From NCBI RefSeq assembly GCF_000153725.1, contig NZ_DS022276.1, positions 3,403,345-3,448,549 on the forward strand: DNA of 45,205 nucleotides. Reading direction: 5' to 3'. Both the position numbers and the translations under genes were made by a program. Below the pieces are notes generated by a model that was given only the letters and a program-made list of their open reading frames with translations, did not search any database and was not told the origin of the DNA. Positions 17,482 through 25,623 of the stretch are shown piece by piece (the first letter of the stretch is position 1; each line of letters begins with the position of its first letter). This DNA is from Salipiger bermudensis HTCC2601 (lineage in GTDB: Bacteria > Pseudomonadota > Alphaproteobacteria > Rhodobacterales > Rhodobacteraceae).

Positions 17482-18423
17482 ATGTCCCGAGCATTCATTT
17501 TCCCCGGCCAGGGCGCACAGGCGATCGGCATGGGCAAGGCGCTGGCCGAGGCCTACCCGGCGGCGCGCGCGGTGTTCGAGGAGGTCGACGAGGCGCTCGG
17601 CGAGAAGCTCTCGACGCTGATCTGGGAGGGCGAGGCCGAGACGCTGACCCTGACCGAGAACGCCCAGCCGGCGCTGATGGCGACCTCGCTGGCGGCGATG
17701 CGGGCGCTCGAGGCCGAGGGCATCGCCGTCGGCGCGGCCAGCTTCGTGGCCGGGCACTCGCTGGGGGAATATTCGGCCCTCACCGCTGCCGGCGCGCTCA
17801 GCGTCGCCGATGCAGCGCGGCTGCTGCGCACCCGCGGGCGCGCCATGCAGCAGGCGGTGCCGGTGGGCGAGGGCGCCATGGCGGCGCTGCTCGGGCTCGA
17901 CCTCGCCACCGCGCAGGCGGTGGCCGCCGAGGCCGCGGAGGGCGGCGGCGTCTGCGCCGCGGCCAATGACAACGATCCCGCGCAGGTGGTGATCTCGGGC
18001 AGCAAGGACGCGGTCGAGCGCGCCGTCGAGATCGCCAAGGAGAAGGGCGCCAAGCGCGCCGTGATGCTGCCGGTGAGCGCGCCGTTCCATTGCGAGCTGA
18101 TGGCGCCCGCGGCCGAGGTCATGGCCGAGGCGCTGGCCGCGGTCGAGATCGCCGCGCCGAGCGTGCCGCTGGTCGCCAACGTGCGCGCCAGCGCCGTCAC
18201 CGATCCGACGGAGATCCGCGCGCTTCTGGTCGAGCAGGTGACGGGTTCGGTGCGTTGGCGCGAGTCGGTGGAATACATGGTGGCGCAGGGCGTCACCGCG
18301 TTCTGGGAGATCGGCGCTGGCAAGGCGTTGACCGGCATGGTGCGCCGCATTCACCGCCCCGCGGGCGTTCAGACCGTTGGCACGCCCGAGGACGTCGCCA
18401 AGGTGCTGGAAGCGGCCGAATAA
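17482..18423 (+). CDS. fabD: Malonyl CoA-acyl carrier protein transacylase
   Basis: FabD moves malonyl groups from CoA to acyl carrier protein at the start of fatty-acid synthesis. The 313-residue protein begins MSRAFIFPGQGAQAIGMG, has the nucleophile-elbow serine in GHSLGEYSAL (about residues 92-101), and the catalytic His in PVSAPFHCELM. The C-terminal FWEIGAGKALTGM is also typical. The ATG at 17482 follows GGGAGG by seven bases. The frame is open far upstream, but that part is antisense to the b561-YceI gene. fabG follows after 134 bp and acpP after that, the standard fab cluster order. Confidence 0.96.
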   Translation: MSRAFIFPGQGAQAIGMGKALAEAYPAARAVFEEVDEALGEKLSTLIWEGEAETLTLTENAQPALMATSLAAMRALEAEGIAVGAASFVAGHSLGEYSALTAAGALSVADAARLLRTRGRAMQQAVPVGEGAMAALLGLDLATAQAVAAEAAEGGGVCAAANDNDPAQVVISGSKDAVERAVEIAKEKGAKRAVMLPVSAPFHCELMAPAAEVMAEALAAVEIAAPSVPLVANVRASAVTDPTEIRALLVEQVTGSVRWRESVEYMVAQGVTAFWEIGAGKALTGMVRRIHRPAGVQTVGTPEDVAKVLEAAE

Positions 18424-18557
18424 GGCGCGCCCGGCCGCGCGAGGGAGGGCGCCGCGCGGCGCTCTCGCCCTTGCCCTAGGGGCGGGCCGGTGCGATACGC
18501 GACGGCAAGCACTGAGACCTGACAGAACTGACAAGAGATAGAGAGGCAAGCCGAGCC

Positions 18558-19295
18558 ATGTTCGATCTGACTGGAAAATGCGCGCTGATCACCGGGGCTT
18601 CCGGGGGCATCGGCGGTGCCATCGCCAAGGCGCTGCACGAGGCGGGCGCGACGGTGGGGCTCTCGGGCACCCGCGAGGCGCCGCTGCAGGCGCTGGCCGA
18701 TGAACTGGGTGAGCGCGCGTTCGTGCTGCCCTGCAACCTGTCCGACCCCGAGGCCGTGGCGGCGCTGCCGAAACAGGCGGCCGAGGCCATGGGCAGCGTC
18801 GACATCCTCGTCAACAATGCCGGCATTACCCGCGACAACCTGTTCATGCGGATGTCGGACGAGGAGTGGCAGTCGGTGCTCGACGTCAACCTCACCGCCA
18901 CCTTCAAGCTCTGCAAGGGCGTGCTGCGCGGCATGATGAAATCCCGCTGGGGCCGCATCGTGAACATCTCCTCGGTGGTCGGCGCCACCGGCAACCCGGG
19001 GCAGGGCAACTACGCCGCCGCCAAGGCCGGCATGGTGGGCATGTCGAAGTCGCTGGCCTACGAGGTCGCGTCGCGCGGGATCACCGTCAACGCGGTGGCG
19101 CCGGGTTTCATCGAGACCGCGATGACCGACAAGCTGAACGACGACCAAAAGGCCGGCATCCTCGGCCAGATCCCCGCGGGACGCATGGGCAGCGCCGACG
19201 AGATCGCCTCGGCGGTGCTCTACCTCGCGAGCCCCGAAGCAGGCTACGTGACCGGTGCAACGCTGCATGTGAACGGCGGCATGGCGATGCTGTAA
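18558..19295 (+). CDS. fabG: 3-oxoacyl-ACP reductase
   Basis: FabG uses NADPH to reduce 3-oxoacyl-ACP in each fatty-acid elongation round. The 245-residue SDR has TGASGGIGGAIAKAL (about residues 12-26), the NNAGITRDNL motif that is characteristic of FabG, catalytic Ser in VNISSVVGATGNPGQGNY, the YAAAKAGMVG active site and VAPGFIETAMT. The C-terminus YVTGATLHVNGGMAML is typical. It lies in the fabD-fabG-acpP cluster, with 218 bp before acpP that hold a candidate separate promoter. Confidence 0.97.
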   Translation: MFDLTGKCALITGASGGIGGAIAKALHEAGATVGLSGTREAPLQALADELGERAFVLPCNLSDPEAVAALPKQAAEAMGSVDILVNNAGITRDNLFMRMSDEEWQSVLDVNLTATFKLCKGVLRGMMKSRWGRIVNISSVVGATGNPGQGNYAAAKAGMVGMSKSLAYEVASRGITVNAVAPGFIETAMTDKLNDDQKAGILGQIPAGRMGSADEIASAVLYLASPEAGYVTGATLHVNGGMAML

Positions 19296-19324
19296 AAGCG
19301 TGTTTCATCAGGGGCGGAAAGCAT

Positions 19325-19352
19325 TTGCCAACCCGGTCCCTTATGATATAGG
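19325..19352 (+). promoter_or_regulatory. Candidate promoter for acpP
   Basis: TTGCCA (19325-19330) and TATAGG (19347-19352) are spaced by 16 bases in the fabG-acpP gap. TATGAT, also close to a -10 consensus, overlaps just upstream (19342-19347). ACP is needed in much larger amounts than FabD or FabG, so a private promoter with a leader of about 150 bases is plausible. It is a pattern match only. Confidence 0.4.
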
Positions 19353-19513
19353 CGCGCAATGAACGAGGCCGGGGGGTGCGATATGTCGCACTGCAAGGCC
19401 GGACCCGGACCATCCCGGGATGAGGCGCCCGCTACGGGCGAAGTTGAGCCGCCACCCCGGTGGGGCAAGGGCAGAGAGGGCCGCAGGGCCCGGACAAATG
19501 TGAGGACGGAAAC

Positions 19514-19747
19514 ATGAGCGATATCCCTGATCGCGTGCGCAAGATCGTTGTCGAGCATCTCGGCGTTGAAGAAGACAAGGTGACCGAGAGCGCCTCGTTC
19601 ATCGACGATCTGGGCGCAGACAGCCTCGACACCGTCGAGCTGGTCATGGCCTTCGAAGAAGAGTTCGGCATCGAGATCCCGGACGACGCCGCCGAGACCA
19701 TCCAGACCTTCGGCGACGCGGTCAAGTTCATCAAGGAAGCGTCGTAA
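19514..19747 (+). CDS. acpP: Acyl carrier protein
   Basis: ACP carries growing acyl chains on a phosphopantetheine arm. The 77-residue acidic protein has the attachment serine in [13 protein letters not shown] (Ser about residue 37) and the usual helix IV end AVKFIKEAS. The ATG at 19514 follows GAGGAC by a few bases. It closes the fabD-fabG-acpP cluster and is followed by a terminator, and no fabF copy lies next to it in this window. Size and motif fit the housekeeping ACP. Confidence 0.98.
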   Translation: MSDIPDRVRKIVVEHLGVEEDKVTESASFIDDLGADSLDTVELVMAFEEEFGIEIPDDAAETIQTFGDAVKFIKEAS

Positions 19748-19780
19748 GCGACGCCTCCGGACCGACCGGAAGTTATCAAG

Positions 19781-19812
19781 CGGCGTCCCCTTGGGGCGCC
19801 GTTTTCGTTTTG
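19781..19812 (+). terminator. Rho-independent terminator after acpP
   Basis: CGGCGTCCCC (19781-19790) pairs with GGGGCGCCG (19793-19801) with one bulged T and a two-base TT loop as drawn. TTTTCGTTTT follows. It begins 33 bp after the acpP stop. Confidence 0.85.
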
Positions 19813-19862
19813 GACGGGCGCTCGTATCTGCCCGGCGCCGCGCCGCGTCCGTGCTGTCGGGC

Positions 19863-19985
19863 CGTTGGGGGCGCTGCCCCCGTCCGCGCAAGGCGCGCGG
19901 ACTCCCCCGGGATATTTTCCGCCAGAAGAAGACAAGGGTGCTGCACCCCTGGCTTCTCTTCGTCAAAAATACTCCCGCCGGAGGC
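19863..19985. repeat. Dispersed intergenic repeat, copy 3 (inverted pair)
   Basis: As in copy 2, two modules are arranged back to back. One minus-strand module has GGGGGC/GCCCCC arms near 19868-19882, a second GTCCGCG/CGCGGAC hairpin and GATATTTTCC. A plus-strand module follows, in which 19946-19985 is identical over 40 bases to 16031-16070. It sits between the convergent acpP and iron-binding-protein genes, after the acpP terminator. Confidence 0.75.
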
Positions 19986-20102
19986 TGGCCGTGGATCGCG
20001 GCCGGGCGCGGGTCCCGGGACAGCGCACACCGGCCGGCCATGAAAAAGGCGCGGGCCCCGAAGGGCGCCGCGCCTGAGGTCGGTCCGTGAGAGGACGGCG
20101 GG

Positions 20103-21104
20103 TCAGCCGTCGAAATCGACCTCTTCGATGATCCGCAGCGCGTCGGCGCGGAGATCGGCCAGCGTCATCAGGTTGACGTCGTCGGCCTCGAAGCTGCCCC
20201 AGCCCTGCACGAGCGCGTCGGCCTCGGTGCCGGGCGCGATGGGGTATTCGTAGTTGGCGTGGGCATAGATTTCCTGCGCCTCGGGCTGGGTCAGGAATTC
20301 CATCATCTTCAGCGCGTTCTCGCGGTTCGGAGCGGATTTGGTCATCGCCACGCCGGAGATGTTCACGTGGGTGCCGGCGCCTTCGAACTCGGGGAACAGC
20401 ACGTTGACCGACTCGGCCCAGGCGGTCTGCTCGTCATCCTCGAGCATCTTACCCATGTAATAGGTGTTGCCGAGCGAGATGTCGCATTCGCCGGACCAGA
20501 TCGCCTTGACCTGGGCGCGGTCATTGCCTTGCGGCTTGCGCGCGAGGTTGGACTTCACGCCCTCGAGCCAGGTCTTGGTCTCTTCCTCGCCGTGGTGGTG
20601 CAGCATCGCCGAGACCAGCGCCACGTTGTAGGGGTGGGTGCCGGAGCGGGTACAGATGCGGCCTTCCCACTTGGGATCGGCAAGATCCTCGTAGCTCGTC
20701 ACCTCGGACGGATCGACGCGGTCCTTGGAGGCGTAGACGATGCGCGCGCGGGTGGTCAGGCCAAACCAGTGGCCCTCGGGGTCGCGATACTGCTCGGGCA
20801 CGTTCTCGTTCAGCACGTCGCTCTCCACCGGCTGCGTCAGCCCGGCATTGACCACCGCCGACAGGCGCGAGATGTCCACGGTGAACACCAGGTCGGCGGG
20901 CGAGCGGTCGCCCTCGGCCTGCAGGCGTTCGACCATGCCCTTGTCGAGGAAGGCCACGTTGACGTCGATGCCGGTGGCCTCGGTGAAGGCGTCGGTCAGC
21001 GGCGCCAGAAGTTCAGGCTGGCGGTAGGAATAGAGATTTACCTCTTCGGCCAGCGCCGGGCTCGTGGCGGCGATCAGGGCAAGGGCAGTGGTTGCAAGGC
21101 GCAT
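20103..21104 (-). CDS. Periplasmic Fe(III)-type ABC transporter substrate-binding protein (FutA/FbpA family)
   Basis: The 333-residue protein has a Sec signal peptide, MRLATTALALIAATSPALA, followed by EEVNLYSYRQPELLAPLTDAF, the usual mature start of FutA/Idi-type iron-binding proteins. Other family features are LADPKWEGRICTRSGTHPYN and the C-terminal run of conserved tyrosines around GNTYYMGKM, which in relatives bind ferric iron. The ATG at 21104 has GGGAGA seven bases upstream. No permease or ATPase gene adjoins it, so it is an orphan binding protein here. An RirA-like palindrome lies 44 bp upstream, consistent with control by iron. Iron as ligand is inferred from the family. Confidence 0.88.
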   Translation of the reverse strand: MRLATTALALIAATSPALAEEVNLYSYRQPELLAPLTDAFTEATGIDVNVAFLDKGMVERLQAEGDRSPADLVFTVDISRLSAVVNAGLTQPVESDVLNENVPEQYRDPEGHWFGLTTRARIVYASKDRVDPSEVTSYEDLADPKWEGRICTRSGTHPYNVALVSAMLHHHGEEETKTWLEGVKSNLARKPQGNDRAQVKAIWSGECDISLGNTYYMGKMLEDDEQTAWAESVNVLFPEFEGAGTHVNISGVAMTKSAPNRENALKMMEFLTQPEAQEIYAHANYEYPIAPGTEADALVQGWGSFEADDVNLMTLADLRADALRIIEEVDFDG

Positions 21105-21147
21105 ATATCGGTCTCCCATCGGTGCGGATTGCAGATGGCGCGACATA

Positions 21148-21168
21148 ACCTGATGGTTTTGGTCAGGT
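21148..21168 (-). promoter_or_regulatory. Candidate iron-responsive operator (RirA-like TGA-N9-TCA)
   Basis: ACCTGA (21148-21153) and TCAGGT (21163-21168) form a perfect 6-bp inverted repeat around a 9-base spacer. This contains the TGA-N9-TCA core described for RirA iron boxes in alphaproteobacteria. It lies in the 83-bp gap upstream of the iron-binding-protein gene and downstream of mazG, which fits repression of the former by iron. Confidence 0.55.
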
Positions 21169-21187
21169 CAATGACCGACTGTTCCCC

Positions 21188-22024
21188 TCAGGATTTTTCG
21201 GACTTCTCCCGCGCCTTGGCCGCGTCCCAGAGCGCGTCCATCTCGGCAAGGTCGCTGTCCTCGGGGCGCTTGCCGCGCTCCGCCAGCCCGGCCTCGATCG
21301 CCTCGAAACGGCGGGTGAACTTGGCGTTGGCCGCGCGAAGGGCCGCTTCCGGGTCGATCTTCAGGTGCCGGGCGAGGTTGGCCATGACAAAGAGCAGGTC
21401 GCCGAACTCTTCTTCGACATGTGTCGGGTCGGTGGCCTCGCGCAGCTCCTGCGCCTCCTCGACGATCTTGTCGATGACCTCGTCGGTGGAGGGCCAGTCG
21501 AAGCCCACCCGCGCGGCGCGCTTCTGCAGCTTGACCGCGCGCAGCAGCGCCGGCAGTCCCAGAGCGACGCCGTCGAGCACGCCCTTTTCGGCCCGCGCGG
21601 CGCGCTCCTCGGCCTTGATCGCCTCCCAATCCGAGACCTGCTGGTCGGGCGACTTGGCGTTCGACTCGTCGCCGAACACATGCGGGTGCCGTGCCACCAT
21701 CTTGTCCGACATGGTGTCGGCCACCTCGTCGAAGGTGAAGAGCCCGCGCTCGCTGGCCATCTGGGCGTGGAACACCGACTGGAACAGCAGGTCGCCGAGC
21801 TCGCCCTTCAGCTCGCCCCAGGCCTCGCGCTCGATGGCGTCGGCGACCTCGTAGGCCTCCTCGATGGTGTAGGGCGCGATGGTGGCGAAATCCTGTGCCA
21901 CGTCCCACGGACAGCCGGTCTCGGGATCGCGCAGCCGGCGCATGATCTCGAGCAGGCGCGGCATGCCGCCTTGCGGATCGTGGATCAGGTCATGCGCCGC
22001 TGCGTCGCTCTGCGTGTCGCTCAT
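21188..22024 (-). CDS. mazG: Nucleoside triphosphate pyrophosphohydrolase MazG
   Basis: MazG hydrolyses NTPs to NMP and PPi, a house-cleaning role that also affects ppGpp levels in E. coli. The 278-residue protein has two tandem MazG domains. The first has CPWDVAQDFATIAPYTIEEAYEV-type residues (CPWD at about 38, EEAYE then ELGDLLFQSVFHAQ). The second has EEAQELREA and EEFGDLLFVMANLARHL, with the metal-binding EExxE and ExxD patterns intact in both. The ATG at 22024 is the family N-terminus, although the minus frame stays open far upstream. It is divergent from the amidohydrolase genes, with 63 bp between starts. Confidence 0.94.
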   Translation of the reverse strand: MSDTQSDAAAHDLIHDPQGGMPRLLEIMRRLRDPETGCPWDVAQDFATIAPYTIEEAYEVADAIEREAWGELKGELGDLLFQSVFHAQMASERGLFTFDEVADTMSDKMVARHPHVFGDESNAKSPDQQVSDWEAIKAEERAARAEKGVLDGVALGLPALLRAVKLQKRAARVGFDWPSTDEVIDKIVEEAQELREATDPTHVEEEFGDLLFVMANLARHLKIDPEAALRAANAKFTRRFEAIEAGLAERGKRPEDSDLAEMDALWDAAKAREKSEKS

Positions 22025-22087
22025 GGACTTCCCCCGCGTTTCGGTATTGGGTGCAGTCCTGCGCCAAGGAAGTCCCGGAGTCCACCC

Positions 22088-24469
22088 ATGCCCATCGTCA
22101 ACCGCATCGCCGATTACGCCGAGGAGATGAAGACCTGGCGCCGGCACCTGCATCGCAATCCCGAGCTCAGCCTCGAGTGTCACGAGACCGCCGCCTTCGT
22201 GGTCGAACGGCTGCGCGATTTCGGCATCACCGATATTCACACCGGCATCGCGACAAGCGGCGTGGTGGCGATTGTCGAGGGGCAGGGCGCGGGGCCGGTC
22301 ACCGGTCTGCGCGCCGACATGGACGCACTGCCGATGGACGAGGAGACCGGCGCGGACTACGCCTCGGAGGTGCCGGGCAAGATGCATGCCTGCGGCCATG
22401 ACGGCCACACGACGATGCTGCTGGGCACGGCGAAGTACCTCGCCGAGACGCGCAACTTCTCGGGCAAGGTGGCGCTGATCTTCCAGCCGGCGGAAGAGAC
22501 CATCGGCGGCGGCCGCATCATGGTCGAGGAAGGCATCATGGAGCGCTTCGGCATCGAGCAGGTCTACGCGCTGCACACCGATCCGTCGCGTCCCTTGGGC
22601 GAGATCGCCACACGGCCCGGCCCGCTGATGGCGGCGGTGGACGATTTCGAGCTGCGGCTGACCGGGCGCGGCGGACACGCGGCGCATCCCGACACCTGCA
22701 TCGATCCGATCCCCTGCGCGCTGGCCATCGGGCAGGCGCTGCAGACCGTGCCCGCGCGCAACACCGACCCGCTGGAATCGCTCGTGGTCTCGCTCACCGT
22801 GGTGCAGACCGGCTCGGCCACCAACGTGATCCCCGAGACCGCCTATCTGGCGGGGACCGTGCGCAGCTTCGATCCCGGCATCCGCGACATGGCGGAGAAA
22901 CGCATCCGCGAGATCGTTGCCGGGCAGGCGATGGCCTATGGCGTCACCGCCGAGCTCGACTACCAGCGCAACTACCCGCCGACCATCAACCACGCCGAGC
23001 AGACCGCCTTTGCCGTCGAGGTCGCCCGCGAGGTGGTGGCCGAGGTGGTCGATGACAGCGTGCCCTCGATGGGGGCCGAGGATTTTTCCTACATGCTCGA
23101 GGCGCGGCCCGGTGCCTTCCTCTATCTCGGACAGGGCGAGGGGCCGTTCTGCCACCATCCGAAGTTTGATTTCAACGACGAGGCGGCGCCGATCGGGGCG
23201 AGCTTCTTCGTCAAGCTGGTCGAGGCCCGGCAGCCCTGCAGCGCTGAGCGCTTGAGGTTCGATATCAAAAGCGGGTTCGGGGACCCCGCTAGGGAGAGCG
23301 ACATGCCAGTGATCAATTCCATTGCCGCCGAGGCCGACACGCTGACCGCGTGGCGCCGGCACCTGCACCAGCAGCCGGAGCTGCTTTTCGATTGCGTCAA
23401 GACCGCCGCGTTCGTGGTCAAGCAGCTCGAGAGCCTCGGCATTTCCGAGATCCATACCGGCATCGCGAAAACCGGCGTGGTGGCGATCATCGAGGGGCGC
23501 AAGCCCGGCCGCACCATCGGGCTGCGCGCCGACATGGATGCGCTGCCGATGGAGGATCTTTCGGGCACCGAGCACGCCTCGAAGATCCCCGGCATGGCGC
23601 ATACCTGCGGCCATGACGGTCACACCACGATGCTGCTGGGCGCGGCCAAGTACCTCGCGGAGACGCGCAACTTCGCCGGCCGCGTGGCGCTGCTGTTCCA
23701 GCCCGCCGAAGAGGGCGGCGGCGGTGGCAAGGTGATGGTGGACGAGGGTATCATGGACCGCTTCGACATCGAAGAGGTCTACGGCATCCACAACGCACCG
23801 GGCGAGCCCGAGGGCCATATCGTTACCGCACCGGGCCCGCTGATGGCCTCGGCGGACGAGTTCCGCATCGATATCGAGGGCGTCGGCGGCCACGGCGCCG
23901 AACCGCAGGAAAGCGTCGACCCGATCCCGGCGGCCTCGGCCATGGTGCAGGCGCTCCAGAGCATCGTCAGCCGCAACGTCTCGGCGATCGACAAGCTGGT
24001 GGTCTCGGTGACGCAGATCCACGCCGGCACCGCGCATAATATCATCCCCGGCACCGCCTTCCTCGCCGGCACCGTGCGCAGCTTCCGGCCCGAGATCCGC
24101 GACCTTGCCGAGAAACGGTTGCGCGAGATCGCCGAGATGCAGGCGCAGGTCTATGGCTGCACGGCGACCGTGACCTACGAGCGTGGCTATCCGCCCACGG
24201 TCAACCACGCCGAGCAGACGCGCTTTGCCGCGCAGGTGGCGCGCGAGGTGGTGGGGCCCGAGAACGTGCGCGACGACATCGACCCGATCATGCCGGCGGA
24301 GGATTTCTCCTACATGCTCGAGGCGCGCCCGGGCGCCTACCTGTTTCTCGGGCAGGGCGACACGCCGAACTGCCACCACCCGCAATACGATTTCAACGAC
24401 GCGATCGCGCCGATCGGCGCGAGCTTCTTCGCGCGGCTGATCGAGACCGCGCTGCCGCTCAAGAGCTGA
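22088..24469 (+). CDS. Two tandem M20 amidohydrolases in one open frame (first unit about 22088-23255)
   Basis: The frame from ATG 22088 encodes a complete M20D-type amidohydrolase (hippurate hydrolase / N-acyl-amino-acid deacylase type). Visible motifs are WRRHLHRNPELS, LRADMDALPMDEETG, the metal ligands in HACGHDGHTTML, FQPAEETIGGG and GAEDFSYMLEARPGAF. There is no stop at its natural end. The frame continues through a 20-odd residue linker into a second complete enzyme that starts at 23303, giving 793 residues in all. If one C is removed from the CCC at 23226-23228, the first unit ends VEAGSPAALSA with a TGA at 23253-23255, a normal length of about 389 residues. The fusion is therefore probably a one-base insertion or a sequence error rather than an evolved two-domain enzyme. 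Confidence 0.85.
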   Translation: MPIVNRIADYAEEMKTWRRHLHRNPELSLECHETAAFVVERLRDFGITDIHTGIATSGVVAIVEGQGAGPVTGLRADMDALPMDEETGADYASEVPGKMHACGHDGHTTMLLGTAKYLAETRNFSGKVALIFQPAEETIGGGRIMVEEGIMERFGIEQVYALHTDPSRPLGEIATRPGPLMAAVDDFELRLTGRGGHAAHPDTCIDPIPCALAIGQALQTVPARNTDPLESLVVSLTVVQTGSATNVIPETAYLAGTVRSFDPGIRDMAEKRIREIVAGQAMAYGVTAELDYQRNYPPTINHAEQTAFAVEVAREVVAEVVDDSVPSMGAEDFSYMLEARPGAFLYLGQGEGPFCHHPKFDFNDEAAPIGASFFVKLVEARQPCSAERLRFDIKSGFGDPARESDMPVINSIAAEADTLTAWRRHLHQQPELLFDCVKTAAFVVKQLESLGISEIHTGIAKTGVVAIIEGRKPGRTIGLRADMDALPMEDLSGTEHASKIPGMAHTCGHDGHTTMLLGAAKYLAETRNFAGRVALLFQPAEEGGGGGKVMVDEGIMDRFDIEEVYGIHNAPGEPEGHIVTAPGPLMASADEFRIDIEGVGGHGAEPQESVDPIPAASAMVQALQSIVSRNVSAIDKLVVSVTQIHAGTAHNIIPGTAFLAGTVRSFRPEIRDLAEKRLREIAEMQAQVYGCTATVTYERGYPPTVNHAEQTRFAAQVAREVVGPENVRDDIDPIMPAEDFSYMLEARPGAYLFLGQGDTPNCHHPQYDFNDAIAPIGASFFARLIETALPLKS
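23303..24469 (+). CDS. M20 family amidohydrolase, second unit
   Basis: This unit has its own ATG at 23303 with AGGGAGAGCGAC just before it, so it can be translated independently as a 388-residue enzyme. It parallels the first unit closely: WRRHLHQQPELLFDC, LRADMDALPMEDLSG, metal site HTCGHDGHTTMLL, FQPAEEGGGGGKV and PAEDFSYMLEARPGAY. The pair therefore arose by tandem duplication followed by divergence. M20D enzymes remove acyl groups from amino acids using two metal ions. Next to an agmatinase-type gene, a role in catabolism of acylated or amidino nitrogen compounds is likely, but the substrate is unknown. It ends 22 bp before the start of the broken agmatinase gene. Confidence 0.88.
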   Translation: MPVINSIAAEADTLTAWRRHLHQQPELLFDCVKTAAFVVKQLESLGISEIHTGIAKTGVVAIIEGRKPGRTIGLRADMDALPMEDLSGTEHASKIPGMAHTCGHDGHTTMLLGAAKYLAETRNFAGRVALLFQPAEEGGGGGKVMVDEGIMDRFDIEEVYGIHNAPGEPEGHIVTAPGPLMASADEFRIDIEGVGGHGAEPQESVDPIPAASAMVQALQSIVSRNVSAIDKLVVSVTQIHAGTAHNIIPGTAFLAGTVRSFRPEIRDLAEKRLREIAEMQAQVYGCTATVTYERGYPPTVNHAEQTRFAAQVAREVVGPENVRDDIDPIMPAEDFSYMLEARPGAYLFLGQGDTPNCHHPQYDFNDAIAPIGASFFARLIETALPLKS

Positions 24470-24491
24470 CAGAAGAATACCGAGGGACAGC

Positions 24492-25449
24492 ATGGCACTG
24501 GAAGACGCAAAGACCCAGATCGATCACGCTTCACTCGCGAGGAGCTGAAGGGGCCGAGCTTCGAGAACGTGTTCGGCGGCGCCGCCTCGTTCTGCGGCGC
24601 AAGTATACCAAGGACCTGCGCGGGGTCGACGTGGCGGTCACCGGCGTGCCCTTCGATCAGGCGGTGACCAACCGTAGCGGCACCCGGCTCGGGCCTCGGG
24701 CGATCCGCGAGGCCTCGCTCCTGCAGCCCTGCGATGCGCCCTATGGCTGGGGCTATGACGTGCTGAGCGAGTTCGCCATCGCAGATTATGGTGATCTGGC
24801 CTTCGACTATGCCAACGTCCCGGCCTTCCCGGCGACGCTCGAGGCGCATGCCAAGGGAATCCTCGAGCAGGGCGCGGCGATGGTCACGCTGGGCGGCGAT
24901 CACTCGATCACCCTGCCGCTGCTGAAGGCCCATGCGGCCAAGTACGGCCCGTTGAGCGTGATCCAGTTCGACGCCCACACCGACACATGGGCGGATGACG
25001 ATTTCGACCGCATCGACCACGGCACCTTCATGTACAAGGCGGTGAAGCTCGGATTGGTGGATCCCACGCGCTCGGTTCAGATCGGCATCCGCACCGACAA
25101 TCCCGACACGCTTGGCTTTCACATCCTCGATGCGCGCGCGGTGCACGGGCAGGGGCCCGAGGCGATCGTGGCGCAGGCCAAGGCGATCGTAGGCGATCAC
25201 CCGGTCTACCTGAGCTTCGACATCGATGCGCTCGACCCGGCCTTCGCGCCGGGCACCGGAACGCCTGTCTGGGGCGGGCTGACCAGTCATCAGGCGGCGG
25301 TGATGCTGCGCGGGCTTGCCGGGATCGACCTCAAGGGCGGCGACGTGGTCGAGGTCTCACCGCCTTTCGACACCACCGGCGCCACTGCCATCGCCGGCGC
25401 CCACGTGGCCACTGAACTGCTCTGCCTCTGGGGCTGGACCCGCCGCTGA
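24492..25449 (+). pseudogene. speB: Agmatinase/ureohydrolase gene with two N-terminal frameshifts
   Basis: The gene begins MALEDAKTQIDHA at ATG 24492 but hits TGA at codon 19 (24546-24548). Restoring one base near 24529 gives FTREELKGPSFENVFGG. Restoring one more near 24592 brings the reading frame into RRKYTKDLRGVDVAVTG and then the long intact part. From about 24600 the ureohydrolase motifs are all present: LGGDHSITLP, FDAHTDTW, SFDIDALDPAFAPGTGTP. The family hydrolyses agmatine to putrescine and urea, or related guanidino compounds. An ATG at 24631 could start a 272-residue protein lacking about 46 residues. Either the gene is recently inactivated or the sequence has two one-base deletions; the intact remainder favours a recent event or error. 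Confidence 0.8.
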
Positions 25450-25623
25450 GCCATGCTGCGCGGGATACCGCGAACGTGAGACCGTCGGCCTTTTCCTGCC
25501 GCCGGAATCATGGGAACACAGGGCCGTCCGTGTGTTGGACGGTCCGTGCCGAGTGTGCCGGTCGCCGCGCGCGGTCCGGGATCTGTTCCGACCCAACCGC
25601 AAGACCCGAAAGGACCGGTCTCC

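Noticed and set aside
22025-24493. N-terminal extension of mazG by over 800 codons
   Set aside because: It is antisense to both amidohydrolases. The repeats within it only mirror the duplication on the plus strand.
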